64,000 nucleotides of DNA, taken from contig JAVJUS010000044.1 in the NCBI GenBank assembly GCA_040220455.1, positions 1 through 64,000 of the forward strand. The letters run 5' to 3'. Position numbers and translations under genes: made by a program. Below the pieces are notes generated by a model, which was not told where the DNA came from, did no database searches, and saw nothing but the letters and a program-made list of their open reading frames with translations. Source of the stretch: JAVJUS01 sp040220455. GTDB lineage: Bacteria > Pseudomonadota > Alphaproteobacteria > DSM-16000 > Inquilinaceae. This document shows, one piece after another, positions 44,837-54,239 of this stretch (positions are counted from its first letter, which is position 1; each line of letters opens with the position of its first letter).

Positions 44837-45484
44837 ATGCCCGCCGAACGCGCCCCCCGATCCCGGCCGGCGCCCGCCCCGGCCAAGCCGTCGGGCTTCG
44901 CCGACGCGCCGCCACGCGCCTGGCAGCGGATGCTGAGCGGCCGGCGGCTCGACCTGCTCGACCCCTCGCCGGTCGATGTCGAGATCGAGGACATCGCCCA
45001 CGGCCTGGCCCGCGTCGCGCGCTGGAACGGTCAGACGGTCGGGGCCTACGCCTATTCCGTCGCCCAGCACAGCCTGCTCGTCGAATCCCTCATGCGCGCC
45101 GAGCGCCCCGCCCTGCCCCGCCGCTGGCTCCTCGCCGGTCTGTTGCACGATGCGCCCGAATACGTCATCGGCGACATGATCTCCCCGTTCAAGGCGGCGA
45201 TCGGCGGCGACTACAAGCGCATCGAGAGCGCCCTGATGCGCGCGATCCATATCCGCTTCGGCCTGCCCGCCGCGCTGCCGGAGGAGGTCGAGCAGCGCAT
45301 CAAGCGCGCCGACAAGGTCGCCGCGTTCACCGAGGCGGTCGACGTCGCCGGGTTCGACGAGCCCGAGGCGCGCCGCGTCCTGGCCTATCGCCGCAAGGCG
45401 CGCGGACCCGTCCAGACGCCGATGCCGCCCGAGGCAGCGAAAGACGCCTTCCTGGCGCGTTTCGGTGACCTTTTTGTTGCGTAG
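44837..45484 (+). CDS. HD-domain phosphohydrolase (YfbR-like)
   Basis: A 215-residue protein with an HD metal site: H78 (VAQHSLLVE), H104-D105 (LLHDAPEYVIGD) and a later Asp in RADKVAA. It matches the YfbR/HDDC2-type branch, which includes 5'-deoxynucleotidases that dephosphorylate dNMPs. The N-terminal ~25 residues are Pro/Ala-rich. It is monocistronic with ~90 bp to the next gene. Confidence 0.9.
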   Translation: MPAERAPRSRPAPAPAKPSGFADAPPRAWQRMLSGRRLDLLDPSPVDVEIEDIAHGLARVARWNGQTVGAYAYSVAQHSLLVESLMRAERPALPRRWLLAGLLHDAPEYVIGDMISPFKAAIGGDYKRIESALMRAIHIRFGLPAALPEEVEQRIKRADKVAAFTEAVDVAGFDEPEARRVLAYRRKARGPVQTPMPPEAAKDAFLARFGDLFVA

Positions 45485-45570
45485 TCGTTTCGAACCCGGC
45501 AAAGGTGCGGCCTCGGGCTGTTGCACCGCGAAAACACCGGGCGGGAACGGGTTTCGGAGCGACCGACGGG

Positions 45571-46089
45571 ATGAGAGTGCTGTTGATGGCGGCCGCGCTG
45601 CTGGCCGCCGGTCTGGCGGTCGCGCCGGCTCTGGCCCAAGGCGACTATGTCGGGACCTTCGAGAACTGGGAAGTGCGGGTCTACGGCGCCGACAGCGCGG
45701 AGGCGCCGCGCCGCTGCGCCGCCCGGGCCTTCCATCCGGCGATCACCGAGGGCGAAGTCTTCTGGGTAGTCAATACCGGGCGGCTCGACGCACGGCCGCT
45801 CGGCTACCTGGCCGTCGACCCGCGCCTGATGCTGGACATGGCGGCCGCCCGGGTATCGGTCGACGGCGGGCCTGAGCGGTCCTTGACCGTCGGCCCCGAC
45901 GGCTGGGGCTACAATCGGCAAGGCGCCGCCGCGCCGCTGTTCGAGGCGATGCGCGAGGGCGTCGAGATGACGCTGGTCCTAGAGCCCGAGTCCGGCGAGG
46001 GGCGTCGGCTGACGGTCTCCCTGCTCGGCTTCACCCGGGCGAGCCGGGTCGGGCGCGAGGCCTGCGGCCTGCCCGCCGATCCCTCCTGA
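45571..46089 (+). CDS. Exported hypothetical protein
   Basis: A 172-residue protein with a good signal peptide (MRVLLMAAALLAAGL...ALA-QG). The mature part (GTFENWEVRVYGADSAEAPR, RRCAARAF, LLGFTRAS) is weakly reminiscent of IalB-like alphaproteobacterial periplasmic proteins, which share a WxV...C pattern and a C-terminal SLxGF block. The likeness is too slight to name it. It stands between the HD hydrolase and the DUF1045 gene on the same strand. Confidence 0.75.
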   Translation: MRVLLMAAALLAAGLAVAPALAQGDYVGTFENWEVRVYGADSAEAPRRCAARAFHPAITEGEVFWVVNTGRLDARPLGYLAVDPRLMLDMAAARVSVDGGPERSLTVGPDGWGYNRQGAAAPLFEAMREGVEMTLVLEPESGEGRRLTVSLLGFTRASRVGREACGLPADPS

Positions 46090-46126
46090 TCCTGACAACC
46101 CGGATCGCCGACCGGCAGGCTTCGGC

Positions 46127-46843
46127 ATGACCGATCATCCGTCCGACGGCCCGCGCTACGCCCTCTACCACGCCCCGGCGCCGGGATCACCACTCGAGCG
46201 GTTCGGCGCGGCGTGGCTGGGCCGCGGCGTCGACGGAGACCGGGCGCCGCCGCGGCCGACCGTCCCGAAGCTTCAGGCGCGCGGGCTCGACCTCGACGGG
46301 ATCACGCGAGCGCCCCGGCAGTACGGCTTCCATGCGACGTTGAAGGCCCCGTTCGCCCTGGCCGAGGGCGTGGACGCCGAGGCGCTGGCCTCGGCGGTCG
46401 AGGCCTTCGCCGCACGCGAGGCTCCCGTGGCCGGGCCGGAACTGGTCGTCTCCGCGCTCGGCGGCTTCGTCGCGCTGGTGCCCGGCGCGGCGGCACCGGC
46501 GGTCGACACCTTCGCCGCCCGGGTGGTCGAGGCCTTCGAGCCGTTCCGGGCGCCGTTGCCGGCCTCGGAGCGGGCGCGCCGTCTGGCCGGCGGCCTGACG
46601 GATCGCCAGGTCGCGCTGCTCGACCGCTGGGGCTACCCGTTCGTGTTCGCGGAGTTCTTCTTCCACATGACGCTCACGGGCCGGCTCGCGCCCGACGACG
46701 CCGACGCCGTGGTCTGCGCGCTGGCGCCGCTTGTCGCGTCGAGCGACATGCGATCGCTCAGGATCGAGGCGCTGGACATCTTCCACCAACCCGATCGCTC
46801 GACGCCCTTTACCCGGTGGCGCCGGGTTCCGCTGGCTGGCTGA
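46127..46843 (+). CDS. DUF1045 two-histidine phosphoesterase-like protein
   Basis: A 238-residue protein of the DUF1045 family (2H superfamily). The two H-x-T/S motifs are in YGFHATLKAPF and FFFHMTLTGRL. The N-terminus RYALYHAPAPGSPLERFGAAWLGR is typical. In many genomes DUF1045 is linked to phosphonate (phn) clusters, where a ribosyl cyclic phosphate hydrolase role has been suggested; here no phn genes are near. Confidence 0.92.
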   Translation: MTDHPSDGPRYALYHAPAPGSPLERFGAAWLGRGVDGDRAPPRPTVPKLQARGLDLDGITRAPRQYGFHATLKAPFALAEGVDAEALASAVEAFAAREAPVAGPELVVSALGGFVALVPGAAAPAVDTFAARVVEAFEPFRAPLPASERARRLAGGLTDRQVALLDRWGYPFVFAEFFFHMTLTGRLAPDDADAVVCALAPLVASSDMRSLRIEALDIFHQPDRSTPFTRWRRVPLAG

Positions 46844-46849
46844 GAGGCC

Positions 46850-47272
46850 TCAGGCCCGGTCGAGGCGCTGGCGGGCATAGACGGCGGCGAGCGCGCGCAC
46901 CGTCTTCTCGTGGCGGGAGCCGGCGCGGGTCGGCGACGGCTGGTCGACCAGGGCGCTCAGCCCCTCGGGCGCGCGGGACAGGCCGATGCGCTTGCCCAGC
47001 CTTCCGACCACCGCGTCCATGGCCTCGCTGGTCAGTGCCTTCTGCCGCGCCGGCGCGCCCTTCCTGCCCGGCCCGCCGGCTGCCGCCCGGCCCTCGGCGA
47101 CACGGCCCACCGCGTGGGCGGCGATGCCGTCGAGATAGGGGCCGACGAGGGAGCGCAGCAGGTCCGGATCCTTCGCGGCCGCCCGGGCGAGCGCCTTGGA
47201 CGCACGCGACCGGTCGCCTTTGGCCTGGGTCAGGAGATCGTGGATGCGGGCGTCCATGGAGCGGTCGGTCAT
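46850..47272 (-). CDS. Small basic helical protein, hypothetical
   Basis: A 140-residue Ala/Arg-rich protein (MTDRSMDARIHDLLTQAKGD..., KALTSEAMDAVVGRLGKRIG, RHEKTVRALAAVYARQR). Helical prediction and basic character are all that is visible; no known family. ATG 47272 was chosen because AAGGA lies ten bases upstream; an ATG at 47296 is possible. Convergent with the DUF1045 gene, divergent from the DsbA-like gene. Confidence 0.65.
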   Translation of the reverse strand: MTDRSMDARIHDLLTQAKGDRSRASKALARAAAKDPDLLRSLVGPYLDGIAAHAVGRVAEGRAAAGGPGRKGAPARQKALTSEAMDAVVGRLGKRIGLSRAPEGLSALVDQPSPTRAGSRHEKTVRALAAVYARQRLDRA

Positions 47273-47413
47273 CCGGGGCGGGTCCTTGTCCGGCATGGGG
47301 GTCCGACATGGGGCCGGCGGGCATCGCGCCACGCCACCCGTCCCTCAGGGTGACGCTACAGGGTTAACGATTGCTTGCTTTGACCGCGTGGCGGGACTTG
47401 CTACCCTGACCCG

Positions 47414-48061
47414 ATGCGTGTGGACATCTTCTTCGACCCGATCTGCCCGTGGTGCTTCATCGGCAAGCACCGGTTCGAGCGTGCCCTGGCCGAGCGGCCG
47501 CAGATCCCGATCGAGCGGCGCTGGCAGCCCTTCCAGCTCAACCCCGGCATGCCGCGCGCCGGCATGGACCGGCGCGGCTACGCCGCGGCGAAGTTCGGCG
47601 GCCAGGACCGGGCACGCCGGATCACCCATCTGATCATGGAGACCGCCGCCCGAGACGGGCTGGAAATCCGCCTGGACGAGGTCGACCGCACGCCCAACAC
47701 GCTCGACGCCCACCGGCTCGTGCGCCTCGCCGATGCCGAGGGCCTGGATCCGGAGACGGCGATCGACGCTCTGTTCCGCGCCTATTTCCAGGAGTTGCGG
47801 GATATCGGCGACCGCGCGGAGTTGATCGCGATCGCCGAGGAGATCGGGCTGGAGGGCGCTGCCGTGGGCAACCTGCTCGACAGCGATCGCGACACCGACG
47901 CGGTCCGCCGCACCGACGCGCTGGCCCGCAAGGCCGGCGTCCAGGGCGTGCCCTGCTATGTCTTCGACGGGCGCTACGCGCTCGCCGGCGCGCAGGAGCC
48001 CAACGCCTTCATGCCCTTGTTCGACCTGGCCGAAAGCGGGCTCGAGGCCTCCCCGGTCTGA
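47414..48061 (+). CDS. DsbA family thioredoxin-fold oxidoreductase (FrnE-like)
   Basis: A 215-residue cytosolic protein (no signal peptide) with CPWC at 11-14 in IFFDPICPWCFIGKHRF, an all-helical insertion, and the cis-Pro loop GVQGVPCYVF. This is the FrnE/2-hydroxychromene-2-carboxylate isomerase-like branch of DsbA. It may reduce or isomerise disulfides, or use glutathione. The substrate is unknown. Confidence 0.92.
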   Translation: MRVDIFFDPICPWCFIGKHRFERALAERPQIPIERRWQPFQLNPGMPRAGMDRRGYAAAKFGGQDRARRITHLIMETAARDGLEIRLDEVDRTPNTLDAHRLVRLADAEGLDPETAIDALFRAYFQELRDIGDRAELIAIAEEIGLEGAAVGNLLDSDRDTDAVRRTDALARKAGVQGVPCYVFDGRYALAGAQEPNAFMPLFDLAESGLEASPV

Positions 48062-48091
48062 GCCCGCGCCCGACCGTCCGCGCGCCCCGCG

Positions 48092-51000
48092 CTAAGCGGC
48101 CAGCTCCGCCAGCTTCTTCATCAGCGTACCGGCGCCGCGCATGCGCTGGTCCGGCTTGTCCCAGGCCCGGGTGTAGACCAGCTTGTGATCCGGTCGCAGC
48201 TTGACCGTGCCGGCCTGGGCCTGGATGAACTCGACCAGGCGATCCGGCCGGGCGAAGGCGTTGTCGCGGAACTGCACGACCGCGCCCTTGGGCCCGGCCT
48301 CCAGGCGCTCGACCCCGGCCTGCTTGCACAGCCGCTTGAGCGAGACGAGCTCCAGCAGGTTCTCCACCTCGCCCGGCAGGGGGCCGAAGCGGTCGATCAT
48401 CTCCGCTGCGAAGCTGTCGATCTCCTGCCGGTCGACCAGCCGCGCGATGCGGCGGTAGAGGTCGAGGCGCACGCCCAGATCGGCGACATAGCTCTCCGGG
48501 ATGAGCACCGGCATGCCGAGATTGATCTGCGGCGTCCAGGGCTCCTCCTCGCCGGCCGCGCCGGGCCCGCCCTCGGCCTTGGTCGCCTCCGGCCCGGCGG
48601 CCCGGGCGCCCGTGACCGCGTCCTCGAGCATCTGCTGGTAGAGCTCGATGCCGACCTCGCGGACATGGCCGGATTGCTCCTCGCCCAGCAGGTTGCCGGC
48701 GCCGCGGATGTCCATGTCGTGGCTGGCGAGGGTGAAGCCGGCGCCCAGGCTGTCCAGCGTCTCGATCACGTGCAGGCGCTGCTGGGCGCTCTGGGACAGC
48801 GGCTTGTCCGGGGCGTAGGTCAGGTAGGCGTAGCCGCGCAGCTTGGACCGGCCGATCCGGCCGCGGAGCTGGTAGAGCTGGGCGAGACCCAGCATGTCCG
48901 CCCGATGCATGATCATGGTGTTGGCCGACGGCACGTCGAGGCCCGATTCGACGATCGTGGTGCACAGCAGAACGTCGAAGCTGCCGTCGTAGAAGGCGCT
49001 CATCACCTCCTCGATGCGGGTCGGCGGCATCCGGCCGTGGGCCGTGACGATCTTGACCTCGGGGACCAGGGCGCGGAGCTGCTCCTCGATCTCGGCGATG
49101 TTCTCGATCCGCGGGCAGACATAGTAGGTCTGCCCGCCGCGGAAATGCTCGCGCAGGATCGCCTCGCGGATCACCACCGGGTCGAAGGGCAGCACGAAGG
49201 TGCGCACCGCCAGCCGGTCGACCGGCGGCGTGGCGATCAGCGACAGCTCGCGCACGCCGGTCAGCGAGAGCTGAAGCGTGCGCGGGATCGGCGTCGCCGT
49301 CAGCGTCAGGACATGAACCTCGGCGCGCAGGTTCTTGAGCTTTTCCTTCTGCTTGACGCCGAAATGCTGCTCCTCGTCGACGATGACGAGGCCCAGGTCG
49401 CGGAACTTGACCGTCTCACTCAGCAGGGCGTGGGTGCCGATGACGATGTCGACCTTGCCCTCGGTGATGTCCTTCTTCGTCTGTTTCGATTCGGTCTGAC
49501 CGACGAGCCGGGAGAGCTGGCCGACGCGCACCGGCAGGTTCTGGAACCGCTCCAGGAAGGTCTTGGCGTGCTGGCGGGCGAGCAGCGTCGTCGGCACCAC
49601 GACGGCGACCTGGCGGCCGGACATGGCGGTCACGAAGGCGGCGCGCAGTGCGACCTCGGTCTTGCCGAAGCCGACATCGCCGCAGACCAGCCGGTCCATC
49701 GGCCGGCCGGCGACCAGGTCGTCGAGCACCTCCTCGATCGCGCGGAGCTGGTCGTCGGTCTCCGGATAGGGAAAGCGCGCGCAGAACTCGTCGTAGGCGC
49801 CCTCCGGCGGCTCGATCACCGGCGCGTCGTTGAGCTGGCGCGCCGCGGCGATGCGCATCAGCTCGTCGGCCATGTCCTTCAGGCGCTTCTTCACCCGCGC
49901 CCTGCGCGCCTGCCAGGCCGCACCGCCCAGCCGGTCGAGCTGCGCGGCAGCGTCCTCCGAGCCGTAGCGCGACAGGACCTCGATGTTCTCGACCGGGACG
50001 TAGAGCTTGGCGTTGTCGGCGTAGAGGATGCGCAGGCAGTCGTGCGGCGCGCCGCCGGCGGTCAGCGTCTCCAGCCCGTCATAGCGCCCGATGCCGTGCT
50101 CGACATGGACGACCAGGTCGCTCTCGTTGAGCGAGGAGACCTCCGACAGGAAGGCGTCGGACTTGCGCTTGCGCCGCGCCGGGCGGGTCAACCGGTCGCC
50201 CAGGATGTCCTGTTCGGTCATCACCGCCAGGTCGGGGGCGACGAACCCGGTCTCGATCGGCAGAACGACCGCGCCGGCGTAGCGGGCGTCCAGCGCCTCG
50301 GCGGCGTGCCAGTCCTCGATCGCCTCCAGCCCCCACAGGCCGTGGTCGTTGAGGACATGGACCAGGCGCTCGCGCGCGCCGGCGGTGTAGCCGGCGATGA
50401 GCACGCGGCGGCCCTGAGCGCGCAGCTCGGCCACATGGGCCTTCACTGCCTCGTAGACATTGGTTTCCGGGTCATTGCGCGCCTCGGCGAAGTCGCGCCC
50501 GCGCCGGCCGTGGGCGTCGACCACCCCCTTCCCGCCCTCCGGCGCGGCGAAGGGCGACAGATCGGCGACCGCGCGCTCGCCCAGCCGCTCGGCCCACTCC
50601 TCCCGGGTCAGGTAGAGCGCGTCGGGGGGCAGGGGCTTGTAGACCGCGGCGTCGCCGCCGGCGACGGCGGTGCCGGCCCGACCGCTCTTGCGGAAGGTCT
50701 CGCGCGCCTCGTGGAACTCGACGATCTGGGCGAAGCGCGAGGCGGTCGAGGCCTCGGCCTGGTGGTCCAGGGTCACCACGGCGCCGGGCAGGTAGTCGAA
50801 CAGGCTCTCCATCGCCTCATGGAACAGGGGCAGCCAATGCTCCATGCCGGCGTGGCGACGGCCGGCGGTGACCGCGTCGTAGAGCGGGTCGCCGTTCGAT
50901 ACGGCGCCGAAGGCGGCGCGATAACCCTGGCGGAAGCGAGCGATCGAGTCGGCGTCGAGGAACAGCTCGCTCATCGGCTCGAGCACCAGGGAGTCGACCT

Positions 51001-51673
51001 TGCCCGTGGTACGCTGGCTCAACGGGTCGAAGCGGCGCACGCCCTCGATGTCGTCGCCGAACAGGTCGATGCGGTAGGGCTCCTCCGTGCCCGGCGGGAA
51101 CAGGTCGACGATGTCGCCGCGGATGGCGAACTCGCCCGGCTCGCGCACCGTCTGGGCCCGGACATAGCCGTTGCGGGCCAGGAAGGTCTGCAGCGCTTCG
51201 CCATCCAGCCGGTCGCCCACCGACGCCGCGAAACGGGCGTCGCGGAAGGCGGCGCGCGGCGGCACGCGCTGGGTGACCGCGTTCACCGTGGTCACCAGGA
51301 TCCAGGGTCCCTGCCCCGGCCCCGCGGCCGCGAGACGGCTCAGCGTGTCGGTGCGCCGGGCGATGACGTCCGGATTCGGCGAGACGCGATCATAGGGCAG
51401 GCAGTCCCAGGCCGGGAAATCGAGCAGCGCCACATCGGGAGCGAAGAAGGCGAGCGCCTGGGACAGCCGCGCCGCGCGCGCGTCGTCGAGCGCGACATGC
51501 AGGACCCCGGCGCCGCGCCCGGCATGGACGCGCGCCATCTCGGCCAGCACGCGGGCGTCGTGGCCCTCCGGCGCGCCGCCGATGGCGAGCCGCCCGGGTC
51601 GATCGGTGTCGAGTTCGACCCCGAGCGCGGTGACGGTCGACGGTGGGGCGGGGCGCCTGGTCGTGGTCGGCAT
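48092..51673 (-). CDS. mfd: Transcription-repair coupling factor Mfd
   Basis: An ATP-driven translocase that pushes stalled RNA polymerase off lesions and recruits UvrA. The 1193-residue protein has the UvrB-like N-terminal domains, the RNA-polymerase-interacting domain (VHVEHGIGRYDGLETL), the RecG-like helicase lobes with Walker A GDVGFGKTEVAL and motif II DEEQHFG, the TRG motif region (LRGRIGRSKLRGYAYL), and the C-terminal D7 domain (NLGMPVLIPESYVADLGVRL). ATG 51673 was chosen; GTG 51679 lies just upstream. It probably follows sdhE in one minus-strand unit. A long antisense open frame over it is a shadow. Confidence 0.97.
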   Translation of the reverse strand: MPTTTRRPAPPSTVTALGVELDTDRPGRLAIGGAPEGHDARVLAEMARVHAGRGAGVLHVALDDARAARLSQALAFFAPDVALLDFPAWDCLPYDRVSPNPDVIARRTDTLSRLAAAGPGQGPWILVTTVNAVTQRVPPRAAFRDARFAASVGDRLDGEALQTFLARNGYVRAQTVREPGEFAIRGDIVDLFPPGTEEPYRIDLFGDDIEGVRRFDPLSQRTTGKVDSLVLEPMSELFLDADSIARFRQGYRAAFGAVSNGDPLYDAVTAGRRHAGMEHWLPLFHEAMESLFDYLPGAVVTLDHQAEASTASRFAQIVEFHEARETFRKSGRAGTAVAGGDAAVYKPLPPDALYLTREEWAERLGERAVADLSPFAAPEGGKGVVDAHGRRGRDFAEARNDPETNVYEAVKAHVAELRAQGRRVLIAGYTAGARERLVHVLNDHGLWGLEAIEDWHAAEALDARYAGAVVLPIETGFVAPDLAVMTEQDILGDRLTRPARRKRKSDAFLSEVSSLNESDLVVHVEHGIGRYDGLETLTAGGAPHDCLRILYADNAKLYVPVENIEVLSRYGSEDAAAQLDRLGGAAWQARRARVKKRLKDMADELMRIAAARQLNDAPVIEPPEGAYDEFCARFPYPETDDQLRAIEEVLDDLVAGRPMDRLVCGDVGFGKTEVALRAAFVTAMSGRQVAVVVPTTLLARQHAKTFLERFQNLPVRVGQLSRLVGQTESKQTKKDITEGKVDIVIGTHALLSETVKFRDLGLVIVDEEQHFGVKQKEKLKNLRAEVHVLTLTATPIPRTLQLSLTGVRELSLIATPPVDRLAVRTFVLPFDPVVIREAILREHFRGGQTYYVCPRIENIAEIEEQLRALVPEVKIVTAHGRMPPTRIEEVMSAFYDGSFDVLLCTTIVESGLDVPSANTMIMHRADMLGLAQLYQLRGRIGRSKLRGYAYLTYAPDKPLSQSAQQRLHVIETLDSLGAGFTLASHDMDIRGAGNLLGEEQSGHVREVGIELYQQMLEDAVTGARAAGPEATKAEGGPGAAGEEEPWTPQINLGMPVLIPESYVADLGVRLDLYRRIARLVDRQEIDSFAAEMIDRFGPLPGEVENLLELVSLKRLCKQAGVERLEAGPKGAVVQFRDNAFARPDRLVEFIQAQAGTVKLRPDHKLVYTRAWDKPDQRMRGAGTLMKKLAELAA

Positions 51674-51749
51674 GGACACGGGAAGACGGCTCTCGGTCTC
51701 GGGGCAGCGATCGGGGGACGGCGATCCGGGTGCCGGAGGCCGACGTCGC

Positions 51750-52088
51750 TCAGCGCGGCTCGCCGGCGGCCTCGGGGCCGGTGTAGGCGTGCGCGCGCAG
51801 GAGGTCCATCACGTCGTGGTCGTGCTCGGGCGGCACCGGCTCGCGCTCGGTCTTCCAGTTGTAGAGATCCGGATCGCTCATCGCCAGAAGAGCTTCGAAG
51901 CGATCGAGCTGTCCGGCGTCGAACCGGTCGATCCAACGATCGGCGAAGCTGCCGAGCAGCAGGTCGGCCTCGCGCGTGCCGCGGTGCCAGGCGCGGAAGC
52001 GCAGCCGCCGCCGGCGCACCTCGATCGGTTCGCCCGAGGGCGGTGTCGGGGATTCCGCGAACCCGGAGGTTTCCGGAGGCCGGGGCAT
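51750..52088 (-). CDS. sdhE: Succinate dehydrogenase assembly factor SdhE (FAD assembly)
   Basis: A 112-residue small protein: RRRRLRFRAWHRGTREADLL followed by DPDLYNW contains the RGxxE motif needed for covalent flavinylation of SdhA. It is longer than usual at the N-terminus by ~25 Pro-rich residues. The gene order mfd-sdhE divergent from recG is a common alphaproteobacterial arrangement. Confidence 0.93.
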   Translation of the reverse strand: MPRPPETSGFAESPTPPSGEPIEVRRRRLRFRAWHRGTREADLLLGSFADRWIDRFDAGQLDRFEALLAMSDPDLYNWKTEREPVPPEHDHDVMDLLRAHAYTGPEAAGEPR

Positions 52089-52145
52089 CTGGGCTACCTT
52101 CTTCGGTGACTTCCGTCGGGGACCGAGACCATATAGACCGCCGCC

Positions 52146-54227
52146 GTGCGTCCGCAAATCCTCTACCCGCTCTTCGCCGAGACCCGCACCCTGCCCGGTG
52201 TCGGGGAGAAGACCGCGCGCGCGATCGACAAGCTCGCCGGGCCGAAGGTCGTCGACCTGCTGTGGCACCTGCCCACCGGCCTTGTCGACCGGCGACATAC
52301 CGGCCGGCTGGCCGGCACCGCCATCGGGCGGATCGTCACGGTCATCGTCGAGGTCGAGGGCCACATGCCCCCGGCCCAGCGGCGCGGGCCCTATCGGATC
52401 ATCACGACCGACGGCACGGCCTCGCTCGACCTCGTCTACTTCCATGCCTCGGGCGACTGGCTCGTCAAGCAGTACCCCGTCGGCGAGAAACGCGTGGTGA
52501 GCGGCCGGCTCGACGAGTTCAACGGCCGTCTGCAGATGCCCCACCCGGACCATGTCGGCCCGCCCGAGGCGCTCGACTCGATCGCCCGGGTCGAGCCGGT
52601 CTACCCGATGACGGCCGGCCTGTTCCCGCGCACGCTGGGCAAGGCGATGGAGGCGGCGCTGAAGCTGGCGCCGAACCTCGAGGAATGGCAGGACGCCGCC
52701 TGGCTCGGCCGCCAGGGCTGGGCGTCCTGGCGCGAGGCCCTGGTCGCCGCCCACGGCCCGGCGGGGCCGGAGGACCTGGAGCCGACGGCGCCGGCGCGCG
52801 CCCGCCTAGCCTATGACGAGCTCCTGGCGACGCAGCTCGCCCTGCTCATGGTCCGGGCCTCGATGCGGCGCCTCAAGGGCCGACGGACGGCGGGCGACGG
52901 CTCTCTTCGGGACAAGGCGCGCGCCGCCCTGCCCTTCGCGCTGACCGGCAGCCAGCGCACGGCGCTCGCCGAGATCGACGCCGACATGGCGGCCGACCAG
53001 CGCATGCTGCGCCTGCTCCAGGGCGACGTGGGCAGCGGCAAGACCGTCGTCGCGCTCTTCGCCATGCTCTCGGCCGTCGAATCGGGCGGCCAGGCGGCCC
53101 TGCTCGCGCCGACAGAGATCCTGGCGCGCCAGCACCTGGAGACGCTGACACCCCTGGTCGCGGTGGCCGGCCTGCGCATCGGGCTGCTGACCGGGCGGGA
53201 GAAGGGGCGCGCCCGGTCGGCGATCCTGGACGAGCTCGGCTCGGGTGCCCTGCCCCTCGTTGTCGGGACCCATGCGCTGATCCAGGACGATGTGGCCTTC
53301 CACGACCTGGCGCTCGCGGTCGTGGACGAGCAGCACCGCTTCGGCGTCCAGCAGCGCCTGGATCTGGGGCGCAAGGGCCGGGGCGTCGACGTGCTGGTGA
53401 TGACCGCGACGCCGATCCCGCGCACGCTGCAGCTCACAGCCTATGGCGACATGGACGTCTCGCGCCTGACCCATAAGCCGCCGGGGCGCAAACCGGTCGT
53501 GACGCGCGTCCTGCCCGCCGACCGGCTGGACGATGTGGTCGCCGCGGTCGGCCGGCAGCTCGCCGCCGGCGGCAAGGTCTATTGGGTCTGCCCGCTGGTC
53601 GAGGAATCCGACAAGGCGGACATCGCCGACGCGACCCGCCGCTACGAGGCGCTGGCCCGGGAGTTCGGGGATCGGGTCGGCCTCGTCCACGGTCGGCTCA
53701 AGGCGGCGGACAAGGATGCGGTGATGGCCGGCTTCGTCGAGGGTGGCATCGATCTGCTGGTCGCCACGACGGTGATCGAGGTCGGCGTCAACGTGCCGGC
53801 GGCGACGGTCATGGTGGTCGAGCACGCCGAGCGGTTCGGCCTCGCCCAGCTCCACCAGCTGCGCGGCCGGATCGGGCGCGGCGACAAGGCGTCGACCTGC
53901 CTGCTGATGTACCAGCCGCCGCTCGGCGAGACCGCGCGCGAGCGCCTGAAGACCCTGCGCGAGACCGAGGACGGCTTCGTCATCGCCGAGGAGGACCTGC
54001 GCCTGCGCGGCGGCGGCGAGGTGCTGGGCACGCGCCAGAGCGGGTTGCCGGAAGGCCGGGTCGCCGACCTCTCCGCCCATGCCGATCTGCTGGCGGTCGC
54101 CCGGGACGATGCGCGGCTGATCCTGGACAAGGACCCGGAGCTCGAGGGCCAGCGCGGCCGGGCGCTCCGGGTGCTTCTCTACCTCTTCGAACGCGACGCG
54201 GCGGTGCGCCTGCTCCGCTCGGGCTGA
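52146..54227 (+). CDS. recG: ATP-dependent DNA helicase RecG
   Basis: Branch-migration helicase that remodels stalled forks and Holliday junctions. The 693-residue protein starts at GTG 52146 (RPQILYPLFAETRTLPGVGE) with the wedge/OB domain, then helicase lobes: Walker A GDVGSGKTVVAL, motif II VDEQHRFG, TATPIPRTL, motif VI QLRGRIGRGD, and the C-terminal TRG motif. It lies divergently from sdhE, sharing a 57-bp promoter gap, and convergent with DUF502. Confidence 0.97.
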   Translation: MRPQILYPLFAETRTLPGVGEKTARAIDKLAGPKVVDLLWHLPTGLVDRRHTGRLAGTAIGRIVTVIVEVEGHMPPAQRRGPYRIITTDGTASLDLVYFHASGDWLVKQYPVGEKRVVSGRLDEFNGRLQMPHPDHVGPPEALDSIARVEPVYPMTAGLFPRTLGKAMEAALKLAPNLEEWQDAAWLGRQGWASWREALVAAHGPAGPEDLEPTAPARARLAYDELLATQLALLMVRASMRRLKGRRTAGDGSLRDKARAALPFALTGSQRTALAEIDADMAADQRMLRLLQGDVGSGKTVVALFAMLSAVESGGQAALLAPTEILARQHLETLTPLVAVAGLRIGLLTGREKGRARSAILDELGSGALPLVVGTHALIQDDVAFHDLALAVVDEQHRFGVQQRLDLGRKGRGVDVLVMTATPIPRTLQLTAYGDMDVSRLTHKPPGRKPVVTRVLPADRLDDVVAAVGRQLAAGGKVYWVCPLVEESDKADIADATRRYEALAREFGDRVGLVHGRLKAADKDAVMAGFVEGGIDLLVATTVIEVGVNVPAATVMVVEHAERFGLAQLHQLRGRIGRGDKASTCLLMYQPPLGETARERLKTLRETEDGFVIAEEDLRLRGGGEVLGTRQSGLPEGRVADLSAHADLLAVARDDARLILDKDPELEGQRGRALRVLLYLFERDAAVRLLRSG

Positions 54228-54239
54228 GCGGAGTCGGTG

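Noticed and set aside
48185..52816. A 1543-codon open frame on the plus strand over mfd and sdhE
   Set aside because: It is antisense to two well-recognised genes, Arg/Gly/Asp-rich and without domains; long antisense frames are expected at this GC.
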